DNA of 64,000 nt from Flavobacteriales bacterium (GTDB taxonomy: Bacteria; Bacteroidota; Bacteroidia; CAIKAF01): contig JANWKT010000020.1 of assembly GCA_025451235.1 (NCBI GenBank), forward strand, positions 112,032 to 176,031, read 5' to 3'. A program made the translations under genes and the position numbers. Each line of letters begins with the position of its first letter. The first letter of the stretch is position 1. Below, piece by piece: positions 37,155-46,711 of this stretch. Under the pieces are notes generated by a model. It was not told the origin of the DNA. It made no database searches and saw only the letters and a list, made by a program, of their open reading frames with translations.

Positions 37155-37271
37155 GCCTGCCCAATGAAGCATATTTCCCCCCCGAGTTGGCCTTACCGGC
37201 CTTGGGTATAACACCACTGTGTAGCCAGGGAAATAGGTACCCGTCCTAATGAGGCATTCAGCTGGGCAGGC
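37155..37271. repeat. Long-range inverted repeat in the ccmE upstream region
   Basis: GCCTGCCCA (37155-37163) and TGGGCAGGC (37263-37271) form 9-bp arms about 100 bases apart around GC-richer, non-coding sequence. The 9-mers CCCCCCGAG (37178) and CCGTCCTAA (37241) inside it also occur in the same order in the 46.6-kb intergenic region, so both may derive from one degenerate repeat family. Confidence 0.5.
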
Positions 37272-37280
37272 AAAAAAAAA

Positions 37281-37299
37281 CGCCCTGCAATGCAGGGCG
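37281..37299 (-). terminator. Terminator of the large FG-GAP protein gene
   Basis: CGCCCTGCA, one base, TGCAGGGCG, followed on the minus strand by a run of T (the A run at 37272-37280). It is 28 bases beyond the stop codon at 37327. Confidence 0.85.
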
Positions 37300-37326
37300 C
37301 CTTTCACCTGAAAAAGTCGGAAAGAA

Positions 37327-40260
37327 TTATTTTACAACAACTCTTGTATTGTAATCTTTGTTATTGATTGTCAGTTTAACGTTGTATACTCCTGAAGCAT
37401 AGGTAGAAGTATTAATGGTTTTGATAACCGTACCATTTACTGTACCTAGGTTAAGGTCGTATACTTTTTTGCCTAACATATCATAAACAGCCATGGTTGC
37501 TTCACCTGATTCAGGTGCAGTAAATTCAACTGTTACAAAATCTGTAGCTGGATTTGGATATACCATGATATTCATATCTGATTCAGAACCGATCCCTGCT
37601 GTAATAAATACAGTTGCTGGGGTTCTTGCAGAAACACATATATCAGTTGGATCGATATCTACTGACCAGTTGTAGAAATAATAGTAAGCATTTACATCGC
37701 CACCACCATTATTACCAGTGGTAATATCAATTACAGCAGGTAAAGAGTATGGGAAAGTAGGAGATCCATTGTCTCTCACCAATCTTGGACTGATATAACC
37801 AAATGAAGTTGTGTTTTGTGCTGAATTGGTTCCTAATTGGTAATCGGTACCAGGAGTTAATGCAAAGTTTACCGGAACGGTGGTTGTACCTGTAGCCAGC
37901 GTTACAGGATAACTTGATATCACTGCACCCAGGTTATCTCTTAATTCGATGATACGATCACCAGGAGTATCTGTGCTTACTTCAACAGAAAGCAAGGTAC
38001 AGTTAGCCGTTACATCAAATTTCAGGTAACCATTCAGGGTATTACCAGAGTAAGTAGAACCCGCTATATTGGTTGAACCAACGTTACCTGTTCCACCGCC
38101 ATAAATATGGGTTTCCTCTGCATAATAGGTAGTGTTTACCGATACCGAAGGAGTGATGAACGTAGTTCCGGTATATAACAATGTTCCACCCACGGCAGCA
38201 TCATACCAGTCAATATTGGTCGTTACTCCAGTAGCGGTAAGTGTACCAGTACCTGGAGCAGGAATAATATCATCGGTTGTTACAGGGGCTGCATTGTTCA
38301 ATAATGTAACCACAATTGAATTGGAGGGCCATGCCTGACATAATCCCTGGAAGCTAGTAGAATATGTTCCAGCAGCCGATACATTGATAGATTGAGTAGT
38401 TTCGGTTGTAGTCCATGTATTGTTAGAAGCTTGAGAAGAGTTAAGTGTTACGCTTCCACCAGGACAGAATGTAGTAGGTCCAGCAGCAGATATGGTAACT
38501 GATTCTACAGGATCAACCGTAACCGAAACCGCAGGAGAGGATGCTGAGCAGCCTGGACCTGTTGAAACAGTAACCGAATATGCGCCTGTTGAATTCACAT
38601 AAGTAGTTTGTGTGGTTGCACCGTTTGACCATAAATAAGTATAGGTTGGATCAAAAGGAGCAGTGAGCAATAATGAATCACCGCCACAGAAAGTGGTTGG
38701 ACCACCAGGAGTAGCAGTAATACCAGAAAGTGTACAGGCAGCTTCATTGATCGTAATAAACTGATCAGCCGGCTCATTGATCAATACATCCACTAAACCA
38801 GATGGCCATTCAACTACGACTGAGTCAACAACAGTTGCTGAACCTAAACCAAAATGTAAATGGAATGAGTTCAAAGTACCATAACTTTCGCTGGCTCTTA
38901 CCTCACGGGTTTGAACTCCCCATGCACCATAAATATATGCCCTGGCACCTAAGGCACCATCATTACTTACGGTTCCTCTTAGATCAAGCGTAAGGAAATG
39001 GTTAGAGTTGCTGGTATTATTTCTCCAATATATATCATCTGAACTACCCGGATTGTTATAAATAGATCCATAGCTTGAATACACATCGATCTTACCATCC
39101 TGGTTCAAATCGCCACAAGCGAAAGAGATCCAAGTACCAGTCCACCCCGGGGCAGCTACCTGGGTAAAAGTTCCATTACCATTATTTCTATGTAAGCGCT
39201 GAGTAGTTGTTCCGGAGATCAACACATCAATAAATCCATCATTATCAAAATCCTCCATAAAAGATTGTTGTGGAGTACTTCCGAAAGAAAGGGTCGGCTG
39301 AGCCGCATTTGCAGTAAAGTTTCCACTTCCATCATTCAGGAAAAGTCGGTTGGTATTACCTGCTTCGTGGCCTGTTAAGAAAAGGTCGAAGTCTCCATCA
39401 TTGTCAATATCTCCGAAACTACTGGTCCAGTCCTGGGTATAACCACCCAGTCCATGAGCCGCAGCCGCTGAGGTATACACATTGCTCCCGTTGTTATCAA
39501 ATAGCACATCCACTCTCCTTAAGTCGGATGCACCTGTACCTTGACGACAGTGAGCAATATAAAGATCCACATCTCCGTCGTTGTTATAGTCGGTCCAAAC
39601 GCTTCCGTAATTTCCTGATTCGTCATAGGGTGCAACAGTTCCTGCAGTTACATCAAAGTCAATGGCTGTATTGTTCGCTTCGGCAGGAAAATTTCCGGCT
39701 CCGTCGTTCACCCATATCATACATTCGTTTACGTCATTACATACAAAAATATCTTCCCAACCATCATTATTTACATCCATAAAGTTACAGGCCTGAGAGG
39801 CTATACCACCGCCGCCTGGTAGATTGGTAATCCCAAGATTTCCTGTACCAGCTGCATTTAATTTAATGATCCTGGCACCTCCGGTACCCCATCCGGCGTA
39901 TAAAAAGTCTTTCATTCCATTATGGTCCACATCGGCCATAGAAGCTCCCCAAATATTATCACCGCTTGAACCTACATCAAATACATTATTGGCATGTACA
40001 AATGTACCGCCTACTTGCTGATATTCAATGTCTAAATACCTATTCTCGTCGAGTTTAGCAATATCATCCAGGCCATTGTTGTCAATATCAACAATGAGCA
40101 CAGTATTTCCGCTATGCACCCCACCATTAGAGCCCGCTACACCTGCATCGGTATGTAATACGGAATTACCATTGGTAAAGGTCATCTGAGCGAAGGACAC
40201 ACCAAGAGTGCCAACCGAAAATGCAATAAGGGTTGTGATCTTAAGAGTAAAGTTTTTCAT
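37327..40260 (-). CDS. Large secreted FG-GAP/ASPIC-UnbV protein with T9SS sorting domain
   Basis: A 977-residue protein from the ATG at 40260, which opens with a signal peptide (to VSFAQ). FG-GAP/VCBS repeats (about 40-400) follow, with many calcium-binding DxDxDGxxD loops (for example DNNGLDDIAKLD, DNDGDFDLFLTG). An ASPIC/UnbV domain (about 430-525) has HFGLGSATVVDSVVVEWPSG. Two Ig-like/PKD-type segments with GPTTFCGGDSLLL come next, then a carbohydrate-like or lectin-like region and a type A T9SS tail (MVYPNPATDFVTVEF). A surface adhesin or structural role is likely. Confidence 0.9.
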   Translation of the reverse strand: MKNFTLKITTLIAFSVGTLGVSFAQMTFTNGNSVLHTDAGVAGSNGGVHSGNTVLIVDIDNNGLDDIAKLDENRYLDIEYQQVGGTFVHANNVFDVGSSGDNIWGASMADVDHNGMKDFLYAGWGTGGARIIKLNAAGTGNLGITNLPGGGGIASQACNFMDVNNDGWEDIFVCNDVNECMIWVNDGAGNFPAEANNTAIDFDVTAGTVAPYDESGNYGSVWTDYNNDGDVDLYIAHCRQGTGASDLRRVDVLFDNNGSNVYTSAAAAHGLGGYTQDWTSSFGDIDNDGDFDLFLTGHEAGNTNRLFLNDGSGNFTANAAQPTLSFGSTPQQSFMEDFDNDGFIDVLISGTTTQRLHRNNGNGTFTQVAAPGWTGTWISFACGDLNQDGKIDVYSSYGSIYNNPGSSDDIYWRNNTSNSNHFLTLDLRGTVSNDGALGARAYIYGAWGVQTREVRASESYGTLNSFHLHFGLGSATVVDSVVVEWPSGLVDVLINEPADQFITINEAACTLSGITATPGGPTTFCGGDSLLLTAPFDPTYTYLWSNGATTQTTYVNSTGAYSVTVSTGPGCSASSPAVSVTVDPVESVTISAAGPTTFCPGGSVTLNSSQASNNTWTTTETTQSINVSAAGTYSTSFQGLCQAWPSNSIVVTLLNNAAPVTTDDIIPAPGTGTLTATGVTTNIDWYDAAVGGTLLYTGTTFITPSVSVNTTYYAEETHIYGGGTGNVGSTNIAGSTYSGNTLNGYLKFDVTANCTLLSVEVSTDTPGDRIIELRDNLGAVISSYPVTLATGTTTVPVNFALTPGTDYQLGTNSAQNTTSFGYISPRLVRDNGSPTFPYSLPAVIDITTGNNGGGDVNAYYYFYNWSVDIDPTDICVSARTPATVFITAGIGSESDMNIMVYPNPATDFVTVEFTAPESGEATMAVYDMLGKKVYDLNLGTVNGTVIKTINTSTYASGVYNVKLTINNKDYNTRVVVK

Positions 40261-40325
40261 AAGTATGATGTTATGTTTTAAAGATTGAAAATGAATGAAG
40301 GGCAAACTAAATCAGTTTATTATAT

Positions 40326-40333
40326 CAAATATA
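40326..40333 (-). promoter_or_regulatory. -7 promoter box for the FG-GAP protein gene
   Basis: TATATTTG on the minus strand, about 65 bases upstream of the ATG at 40260. No clear -33 element. Confidence 0.4.
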
Positions 40334-40368
40334 GAAATAAGGGGATTATGAAAAAATTAAAAAAAAGT

Positions 40369-42363
40369 TTAATTCCGGATCAATTTTCTCACAAAATGCT
40401 TGCCTTTATAGACCATAGCAAGAATGTAGTTCCCCTTGGTTTGCGGCAATTGGATAGTGTATTGGGTATTAAAATCCTTGTAACTCCATTCTTTCACATA
40501 CCTTCCATTGGCCTCGTACAGGGTGAATTTAAGGAATTCAGAGCCTTCGGGCAGGTAAATATTTACGTATCCATCATTTGACGGGGTGGGGCCCACTTTA
40601 ATCAAGTCATCATAGTCTGGTATATGTGCACCCAGCGCTATATTTATGATGGAATCCTCGCCAACCAGGAATGGTTCCCTATCTGAGGCATTGTACATAT
40701 TCCTGAAGGTATCTATTTCAGCGGTACTTTCGCCGAACATTTCGGCCAAAAACTCAGGTGGAAGGGCCTGGTAGTAGATATAGGAATAAATACTAAAAGG
40801 TTGTGAATAGCCTGCAATAGGTACATGGAAATGCACATAATCCCGGCCTGTACCTTCCTGTCCATTAACAATAGATATATTAAAATCCGGATCAGTGGTA
40901 GCATCCCCCACAATTTTTACGGTATCGTACACATTGGCTGTGGTTAAAAACCCTTCAGGTGGGATCCGGTTATCCTTTAACATAGTATCTGCCCTTTCAA
41001 GCAAAGAGGTAAAGTTACCATTTACGTCACCCGGAACCATCTCATATATCTGGGCCTGGGTTTCGCTTGAAATCACATTATAATGAGGTTCGAAATTGGG
41101 ATCTAAATTGATCACCGCATAATTGGGGTCGAAAATCCCAGACTGGAACAAAGTATCATTGGCCGAGCCTATGACGACAAATTTCAATACTGCCCGTCGG
41201 CTGGGATAACCTGAAGGAAATTTATGACCTGCTTTATTGGTTAATCGCACGGTGAAATAGGCAGTATCAGGATTTACACTGTCCACAGCAAGGTTCACAT
41301 CCATCGTACGGTTGCGAAGCATGTTTTCTGTGGCGGCAATGGAAGAATCATAATTTGCATCTGTTGCCTCTATTCCCAGCGCTGTTTTATGGTCTTTCAT
41401 GAGCTTAAGCATGAATACATTGCTTCCCTGAAAAACATGTTCGTTGAAAGGATATTTATAAGGAAGACCGAAATAGCCTGTGGCGATCCTCACAGAGTCA
41501 TCCGTTTCGGGCATATGGCAACTCTGACAAACCACATCATCCTCTGAATACAGAGAATTGACCCATTCGTGATAGGTGGCTTGTTCTATGAATTGGTTGC
41601 CAGTAGGTATTCCCACCAGATCCACCGAATTGATGATCAATGTATGGCAGGAAGAGCACATTCTACCTTCGCTTACATGAGCCGACCAAGTAGGGGTCAT
41701 GGCTACATATAATTGCATAGGACCGGTTTGTACTCCGGTAAAGGGCCCATACAGCACATGGGTAGTATCGTAAGGAATATTACCCGAAAACATGGTGCCC
41801 AATCCCTGGTCACCGATCATATGACATGCAACACAAGAAACGCCATCCAATCCTAAACTATCACTTGCATTGAGCATATCTGCAATGGTATAGAATGGGT
41901 TTCCTTTGTACATGGAGGAATAATTACCCATGGGTGCATGACATTTGGTGCAAGTATTTTGAATTTCGTTTGAAATACCAGGATTTATCAGGATCTCATG
42001 ACTCACTTTAGCTCTCCACATCGGATCCCGTGCAGAATTGGCCATCATGGTTGATCTCCAATCATCATATATATTGATGTCCACACTATCATAGGTAACC
42101 AATGCATACTGGGCTGGATCGAATCCGTGACAGCCTGCACAATTATCAGAATGTAGAAATGTTTCTCCAGGAAGAATGGGATCCATCAATAATTTTTTGA
42201 GCATTTTATTTTCTTTCGGTGTATGAAAGTTGGGGATATCAGAAACCGCAGTCATCAACTTCCTGTTATTGATGTATTCAACAATGGCTGATCTGATAAG
42301 TTGAAAGGAAATAATAGTAGCTACGATCAATAATGCAGCATACTGTTTTTTTATTTTTTTCAT
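40369..42363 (-). CDS. Five-heme c-type cytochrome with T9SS-like C-terminal domain
   Basis: A 664-residue protein from the ATG at 42363. A signal peptide or anchor (MKKIKKQYAALLIVATIISF) precedes a region with five CxxCH motifs: CAGCH (75-79), CTKCH (138-142), CVACH (177-181), CSSCH (236-240) and CQSCH (279-283). The C-terminal half is beta-rich, and the last 75 residues resemble a degenerate type A T9SS sorting domain (PTPSNDGYVNIYLPEG, then TIQLPQTKGNYILAMVYKGK and FVRKLIRN). It could be a surface-exposed electron carrier or a periplasmic oxidoreductase. The ccmE-ccmF pair lies about 3.3 kb away. Confidence 0.9.
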   Translation of the reverse strand: MKKIKKQYAALLIVATIISFQLIRSAIVEYINNRKLMTAVSDIPNFHTPKENKMLKKLLMDPILPGETFLHSDNCAGCHGFDPAQYALVTYDSVDINIYDDWRSTMMANSARDPMWRAKVSHEILINPGISNEIQNTCTKCHAPMGNYSSMYKGNPFYTIADMLNASDSLGLDGVSCVACHMIGDQGLGTMFSGNIPYDTTHVLYGPFTGVQTGPMQLYVAMTPTWSAHVSEGRMCSSCHTLIINSVDLVGIPTGNQFIEQATYHEWVNSLYSEDDVVCQSCHMPETDDSVRIATGYFGLPYKYPFNEHVFQGSNVFMLKLMKDHKTALGIEATDANYDSSIAATENMLRNRTMDVNLAVDSVNPDTAYFTVRLTNKAGHKFPSGYPSRRAVLKFVVIGSANDTLFQSGIFDPNYAVINLDPNFEPHYNVISSETQAQIYEMVPGDVNGNFTSLLERADTMLKDNRIPPEGFLTTANVYDTVKIVGDATTDPDFNISIVNGQEGTGRDYVHFHVPIAGYSQPFSIYSYIYYQALPPEFLAEMFGESTAEIDTFRNMYNASDREPFLVGEDSIINIALGAHIPDYDDLIKVGPTPSNDGYVNIYLPEGSEFLKFTLYEANGRYVKEWSYKDFNTQYTIQLPQTKGNYILAMVYKGKHFVRKLIRN

Positions 42364-42447
42364 ACAGGGAAACGAGAAAGGACAGCTAAAATTACGGATT
42401 GTTTTAGTAAAAAACAAATTTCATACTAAATGGAGTAGTGCTGGAAT

Positions 42448-44304
42448 TTATTTGGGCTCTGTAAAATTACTGCCTTGCTGTACGGATGGCCAGACATTAT
42501 CGGCAGGTTCTACATCAGCCATCCAGGTAGTACCGTCAATGGTAATCTTATTGATGGATGCGATGGGCATATCTATTTCAAGGGTATAGGTCTTATAAAC
42601 CCAGGGCCAGTCGGCATGTATGGTTGCCGGATGTGAAAAGATCTTTTCTCCTCTCATTAAATCCAGGGGAATATAATGGATCTCATGTCCTCCTCTGGTA
42701 TCCACATCAATGTCCAATGGCATAGGAAGTTCACCAACACGGGTTATTTGGATCAATGTTTTTCCATTGATTTCATATACTGCGGAAATAGAATAGTCTG
42801 TTACCTGTAAGGTCCCGATATACAGATCCAGATACCAGTCCAGTTCAAGTCCGGATGATTTTTCCATGACCCTGATAAAATCGTAAGGATGTGGGTGTTT
42901 GAACTTCCAATCATTAAAATACTGTAACATTCCTTTGTTAAAAGGTTTTTCCCCAATGATATATTTTAGTTGCTGCAAAAAGACGGCACCTCTTGAATAG
43001 GCACTGGTACTGTATGCTCCATTTCTTTTGTAATGATCACTATGGGTGGTCATCGGTTCCATAAAACCATTTTTGTACAATCTTCTATATCCACTGTACT
43101 CACCATCCTGAGGGTTAGCTGATTTCAATTCATAAATAATATCTTCCATTACGTTGGTGGCATATTGTGTAAATCCTTCATCCATCCAGCCGTACTTACC
43201 TTCGTTGGTTGCCAACACCCCGTAATACCAATTATGGATGGCTTCATGTAAACATACACCTATTAAGCCTTCGAGCTTCCCACCTGCGCTGGTCACCAAT
43301 GTCATCATGGGATATTCCATCCCTCCATCTCCTCCCTGTACAAAACTAAAATGAGCATAGGGATATTTCCCAAAACGGGTTTCCATTAGTTGAAAAAAAT
43401 TCACCATGATGGGTTGGATCTGTTTCCAATTACCAAATGAATCATCATTTTGAAAAAAGAAATGGACCATTGGACCATTGGGCACCTGCTGAATGTCGTG
43501 GTTATACTCTGGATCAGCTGCCCAGGCAAAATCATGAACATCGTTGGCAACAAAATGCCAAGTTTTTTTATTGCCTGTTGGAAGTTTCAATCCTTTGGAC
43601 TTATCCTCATAGCCGCTTCCCACTTCCTGGGCATTCTGTATGGCTCCAGTTGCAGCCACTACATATTTTTTATCCAGATGAATGGTCACATCAAAAGATC
43701 CAAAAACTCCATAAAACTCTCTACCTACATACGGATCAGCATGCCAGCCCTGGTAATCATATTCGCACATCTTTGGATACCACTGGGTCATGGAATAATC
43801 TATTCCCTCTTTACTGTTTCTTCCACTCCTGCGGATCTGGATAGGCACCTGTGCATTGAATTCCATTTCGAAAGTAGCTTTCGACTTGGGTAAGATCGGA
43901 CTGGATAAATCCACCTCTAAAATGGTACCCTGGATCTCATATACTTGGTTTTTACCATCCTTTTTTAAGGAAATAATTTTTTGGTATCCAATCTCAGAAG
44001 AACTTAACTTTGAGATTCGATCACCGACTCTCCTATCAGGATCAACAATCTGGCGGGATTGAACATCCATACTACTTCCAGGTTGAAATGCATTGAAATA
44101 TAAATGGTAAAATACTTTATGCAAGGTGTCGGATGAATTATTATAATATACCAGTTTTTGTTTTCCAGTATATTGATGCTTGGTGGCATCAAAATCAATA
44201 TCCATCGTATATTCTACCTTTTGTTGCCAATAGCCATATTGAGCATAGGATGTAGCCTGCACACATAAAAAAAACAAGGCTGTTGAAATCATTTTATTCA
44301 TCAT
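42448..44304 (-). CDS. M1 family zinc aminopeptidase
   Basis: A 618-residue exported protein with a signal peptide (to about 21). The gluzincin active site is complete: HEAIH, then 18 residues, then the zinc-binding Glu in MDEGFTQYA, with the substrate-binding GGMEYP in place of the GAMEN motif. The N-terminal domain (about 30-260) is the M1 saddle domain. The start overlaps rmuC by 11 bases. It should cleave peptides in the periplasm or outside the cell, and no specific substrate is indicated. Confidence 0.95.
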   Translation of the reverse strand: MMNKMISTALFFLCVQATSYAQYGYWQQKVEYTMDIDFDATKHQYTGKQKLVYYNNSSDTLHKVFYHLYFNAFQPGSSMDVQSRQIVDPDRRVGDRISKLSSSEIGYQKIISLKKDGKNQVYEIQGTILEVDLSSPILPKSKATFEMEFNAQVPIQIRRSGRNSKEGIDYSMTQWYPKMCEYDYQGWHADPYVGREFYGVFGSFDVTIHLDKKYVVAATGAIQNAQEVGSGYEDKSKGLKLPTGNKKTWHFVANDVHDFAWAADPEYNHDIQQVPNGPMVHFFFQNDDSFGNWKQIQPIMVNFFQLMETRFGKYPYAHFSFVQGGDGGMEYPMMTLVTSAGGKLEGLIGVCLHEAIHNWYYGVLATNEGKYGWMDEGFTQYATNVMEDIIYELKSANPQDGEYSGYRRLYKNGFMEPMTTHSDHYKRNGAYSTSAYSRGAVFLQQLKYIIGEKPFNKGMLQYFNDWKFKHPHPYDFIRVMEKSSGLELDWYLDLYIGTLQVTDYSISAVYEINGKTLIQITRVGELPMPLDIDVDTRGGHEIHYIPLDLMRGEKIFSHPATIHADWPWVYKTYTLEIDMPIASINKITIDGTTWMADVEPADNVWPSVQQGSNFTEPK

Positions 44305-45691
44305 GATCTGTATTATTCTGTTCTAGGGAAGATTCTTCGTTCAGTTGGGATCTCTCAATCAATCCGGGATTGAAATTTTTAGAAGTTTTGGCACCCAACA
44401 GCCTAAGATCCTCTGCTTTTTTAACCAGGTTACCTTTACCTTCCACAAACTTGTTCATGGCATCGGCATATACCTTTTTACTATCATCGATCATCTTTCC
44501 TACTTTTACAAAATCATCGGTGATGGCTACAAACTTATCGTACATTTTACCTGCTTCCACGGCAATGTTCAATGCATTTTTGATTTGCTTTTCCTGTTTC
44601 CACACGCTGTTTACCGTCCGAAGAGTGGCCAGTAAGGTAGTGGGTGAAACCAAAACGATCTTGCGGTCCCATGCATAGTTATACAATCCGTGATCAGCCT
44701 GCAAGGCTGCTGCGAAAGATGCTTCAATCGGAATAAAGAGCAAAACAAAATCAGGGGTTTTTACTCCTGCCAGTTCAGTGTAGTTTTTTTCGCTTAATCC
44801 TTTGATATGTGTACGAATAGAATCTACATGACCTTTTAAAAACCGGATCCGGTCCTCTTCATTTTCAGCGTTCGAATATTGCTCGTATGCAATTAAAGAA
44901 ACCTTGGCATCGATCACCAGGTTTTTTTCATCCGGCATAAAGATCACTACGTCGGGCTGGAATCTTTTTCCGTCTTCGTTGCTGGCACTATGTTGGGTTT
45001 TATATTCAACATCCTTGGTAAGGCCTGATACCTCCAATATTTTTTCGAGGATCATTTCCCCCCAGTTACCTTGCGTTTTATTGCTCCCTTTTAAAGCGGT
45101 AACCAGGTTATGTGCTTCCTGTGATATCTGCTGGTTCAAATCGAATAACTTCGTGATCTCGGCCTTTAAAGAAGCTTTTTCCTTGAATTCCGTTTCATAA
45201 TTTTCCTGGACTTTTTTTTCGAACGAAGTAATTTTTTCCTTCAATGGATTGAGAATAATATCCATTTGCGTCTTGTTATTCTCAGTGAACTTCTGGGTTT
45301 TTTCGTCTAATAATTTATTGGCAATGTTCTCGAACTCAACCGTAAATTTCTTTTGCAATGCCTCCATTTCGGTTTTTTGGACTAGCAATTTATCTTCAGT
45401 GGATTTGTACATGGCTGCCAGCTGGGCTATTTTCTTTTCCGCCTCCGTATTTCGATTTCTTTCTTCCTTGAGATCTGCTTCGTTCTTTAATAATTGCTCT
45501 GTAAAGAATTTTTCCTGCTTTTGCTTTTCCTGCTGGGTAAGTTCCAATTTACTTGATAAGGTATTTTGAGCAAGCAGGGAAGCATTCAGTTCATCGGACT
45601 TGGAATTTTTACCCGCAACCAGTTTAGCCACCAGCCAACCCAGTGCTGCTCCAACTAAAATCCCTATGACCAAAAACAAAACCGGTTGCAT
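44294..45691 (-). CDS. rmuC: DNA recombination protein RmuC
   Basis: A 465-residue protein with an N-terminal membrane segment (about 3-25), a long coiled coil (about 30-135) and the RmuC domain (about 170-420) with KGSNKTQGNWGEMILEKIL, RFQPDVVIFMPDEKNLVIDA (a PD-(D/E)XK-like core), LLFIPIEASFAAAL and KIVLVSPTTLLATLRT. RmuC limits certain DNA rearrangements, and the nuclease-like core suggests action on DNA. The gene starts at 45691 and overlaps the M1 peptidase gene. Confidence 0.95.
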   Translation of the reverse strand: MQPVLFLVIGILVGAALGWLVAKLVAGKNSKSDELNASLLAQNTLSSKLELTQQEKQKQEKFFTEQLLKNEADLKEERNRNTEAEKKIAQLAAMYKSTEDKLLVQKTEMEALQKKFTVEFENIANKLLDEKTQKFTENNKTQMDIILNPLKEKITSFEKKVQENYETEFKEKASLKAEITKLFDLNQQISQEAHNLVTALKGSNKTQGNWGEMILEKILEVSGLTKDVEYKTQHSASNEDGKRFQPDVVIFMPDEKNLVIDAKVSLIAYEQYSNAENEEDRIRFLKGHVDSIRTHIKGLSEKNYTELAGVKTPDFVLLFIPIEASFAAALQADHGLYNYAWDRKIVLVSPTTLLATLRTVNSVWKQEKQIKNALNIAVEAGKMYDKFVAITDDFVKVGKMIDDSKKVYADAMNKFVEGKGNLVKKAEDLRLLGAKTSKNFNPGLIERSQLNEESSLEQNNTDHDE

Positions 45692-45717
45692 AATTTTCTA
45701 TTTAAACAAAGATGCTA

Positions 45718-45746
45718 AAAAAAAAAGGACGGATAAAGGTCCGTCC
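45718..45746 (-). terminator. Terminator of the OmpH-like gene
   Basis: GGACGG/CCGTCC stem (45727-45732 with 45741-45746) followed on the minus strand by a T run of about eight, 40 bases beyond the stop at 45786. Confidence 0.8.
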
Positions 45747-45785
45747 ATATTTTTATACCCATAAGATAAAAACAATGTTCATTAC

Positions 45786-46418
45786 TTATTGTCCATTACC
45801 ACCATCGCCATTTTCTTTGGGTTTGTATTTATTATATCTGTCATTCAGCCCTTTTAGCGCCTGGTTGGTTACATCCAGGGTTTCATCAATATAAAGAATA
45901 TTGGACCCCATGGTATTGGTGCTAAGAATCATGTCAGCATTCACTTCTTTGGCAAATCCTTTGAAGAAATTGATCAAGGAATCTTCCAACTGAATACTCA
46001 TGTCCTGGTTCTGCTTGGCTGCAAGGTTTTGAAGTTCCTGACCTTCAGCCATGATCTGTTGCTGTAGTTTGCCCAAATCCTCTTCACGCCGAGCTCTTTC
46101 CATTTCAGTTAACTGGTATACTTCTCTTTCGTATTTGGTCATCTGGCTTTGGAAATATTGCTGACGTTGCTGAAATTTTGATTCTCTCACTTTATTGTCT
46201 GCTTCAAACTTGGCACTTAGGTCAATGGCCAACTGATAACCTAAACTCAAGGAATCCATCCTCACATATTTTATGCGGATCACTCCTTTGCTTACCAACG
46301 AAGTATCCTGGGGTTGATTGGATTTAGTTGACCCTTTCTTTCCAGAGAGTTGAAGAATGAATAAAATAATTACCGCAATTGCGAGGACTCCGGTAACAAT
46401 AGCATGGGAATTTTTCAT
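45786..46418 (-). CDS. OmpH/Skp family periplasmic chaperone-like protein
   Basis: A 210-residue protein from the ATG at 46418. An N-terminal membrane segment (about 8-25) is followed by a long coiled coil and an OmpH domain: IRIKYVRMDSLSLGYQLAID, KFQQRQQYFQSQMTKYERE and DMILSTNTMGSNILYIDE. OmpH/Skp proteins bind unfolded outer-membrane proteins in the periplasm. A membrane anchor rather than a cleaved signal is possible. Confidence 0.9.
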   Translation of the reverse strand: MKNSHAIVTGVLAIAVIILFILQLSGKKGSTKSNQPQDTSLVSKGVIRIKYVRMDSLSLGYQLAIDLSAKFEADNKVRESKFQQRQQYFQSQMTKYEREVYQLTEMERARREEDLGKLQQQIMAEGQELQNLAAKQNQDMSIQLEDSLINFFKGFAKEVNADMILSTNTMGSNILYIDETLDVTNQALKGLNDRYNKYKPKENGDGGNGQ

Positions 46419-46432
46419 GGATAATGGTTTTG

Positions 46433-46462
46433 ATACCAATTGGTATAATTACCGCAAAAATA
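46433..46462 (-). promoter_or_regulatory. Promoter box and palindrome upstream of the OmpH-like gene
   Basis: TATTTTTG (46462-46455, minus strand) is a full -7 match. Between it and the ATG at 46418 lies a perfect 14-bp palindrome, ATACCAATTGGTAT (46433-46446), which could be an operator. Confidence 0.45.
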
Positions 46463-46539
46463 ACATTGTAACTGATTTTTAATTGCATATGGCTCGATTT
46501 ATTTCAATTTTTTAACCAGTTTTTGGGATGGCTGCGCCA

Positions 46540-46672
46540 GGGATGGAAGGAGGCGCCTGTTGGATGGCCAGCTCTTCGACAGGTTGCGGGTCACAAAAAA
46601 AAGGGGTTGCCCCCCGAGCCTGTCAGTTACCGCTTGTGAGCATCAATGCTCAATGGCGAAGGACCGTCCTAA
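46540..46672. repeat. Degenerate GC-rich intergenic repeat
   Basis: The space before the aldo/keto reductase gene holds GC-richer sequence with partial inverted arms GACAGG/CCTGTC (46578-46583 with 46619-46624) and GGACCGTCC at 46661-46669. It shares CCCCCCGAG (46610) and CCGTCCTAA (46664) with the region at 37178-37249. It reads like a decayed dispersed repeat. Confidence 0.45.
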
Positions 46673-46711
46673 AAAATAAAAATCTTACATTCACCCATAA
46701 AATTTCACGAT

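Noticed and set aside
30374-46418. Cytochrome maturation, cytochrome and protease genes as one transferred island
   Set aside because: No integrase, tRNA-border repeat or abrupt composition change was seen, so there is no evidence of transfer.
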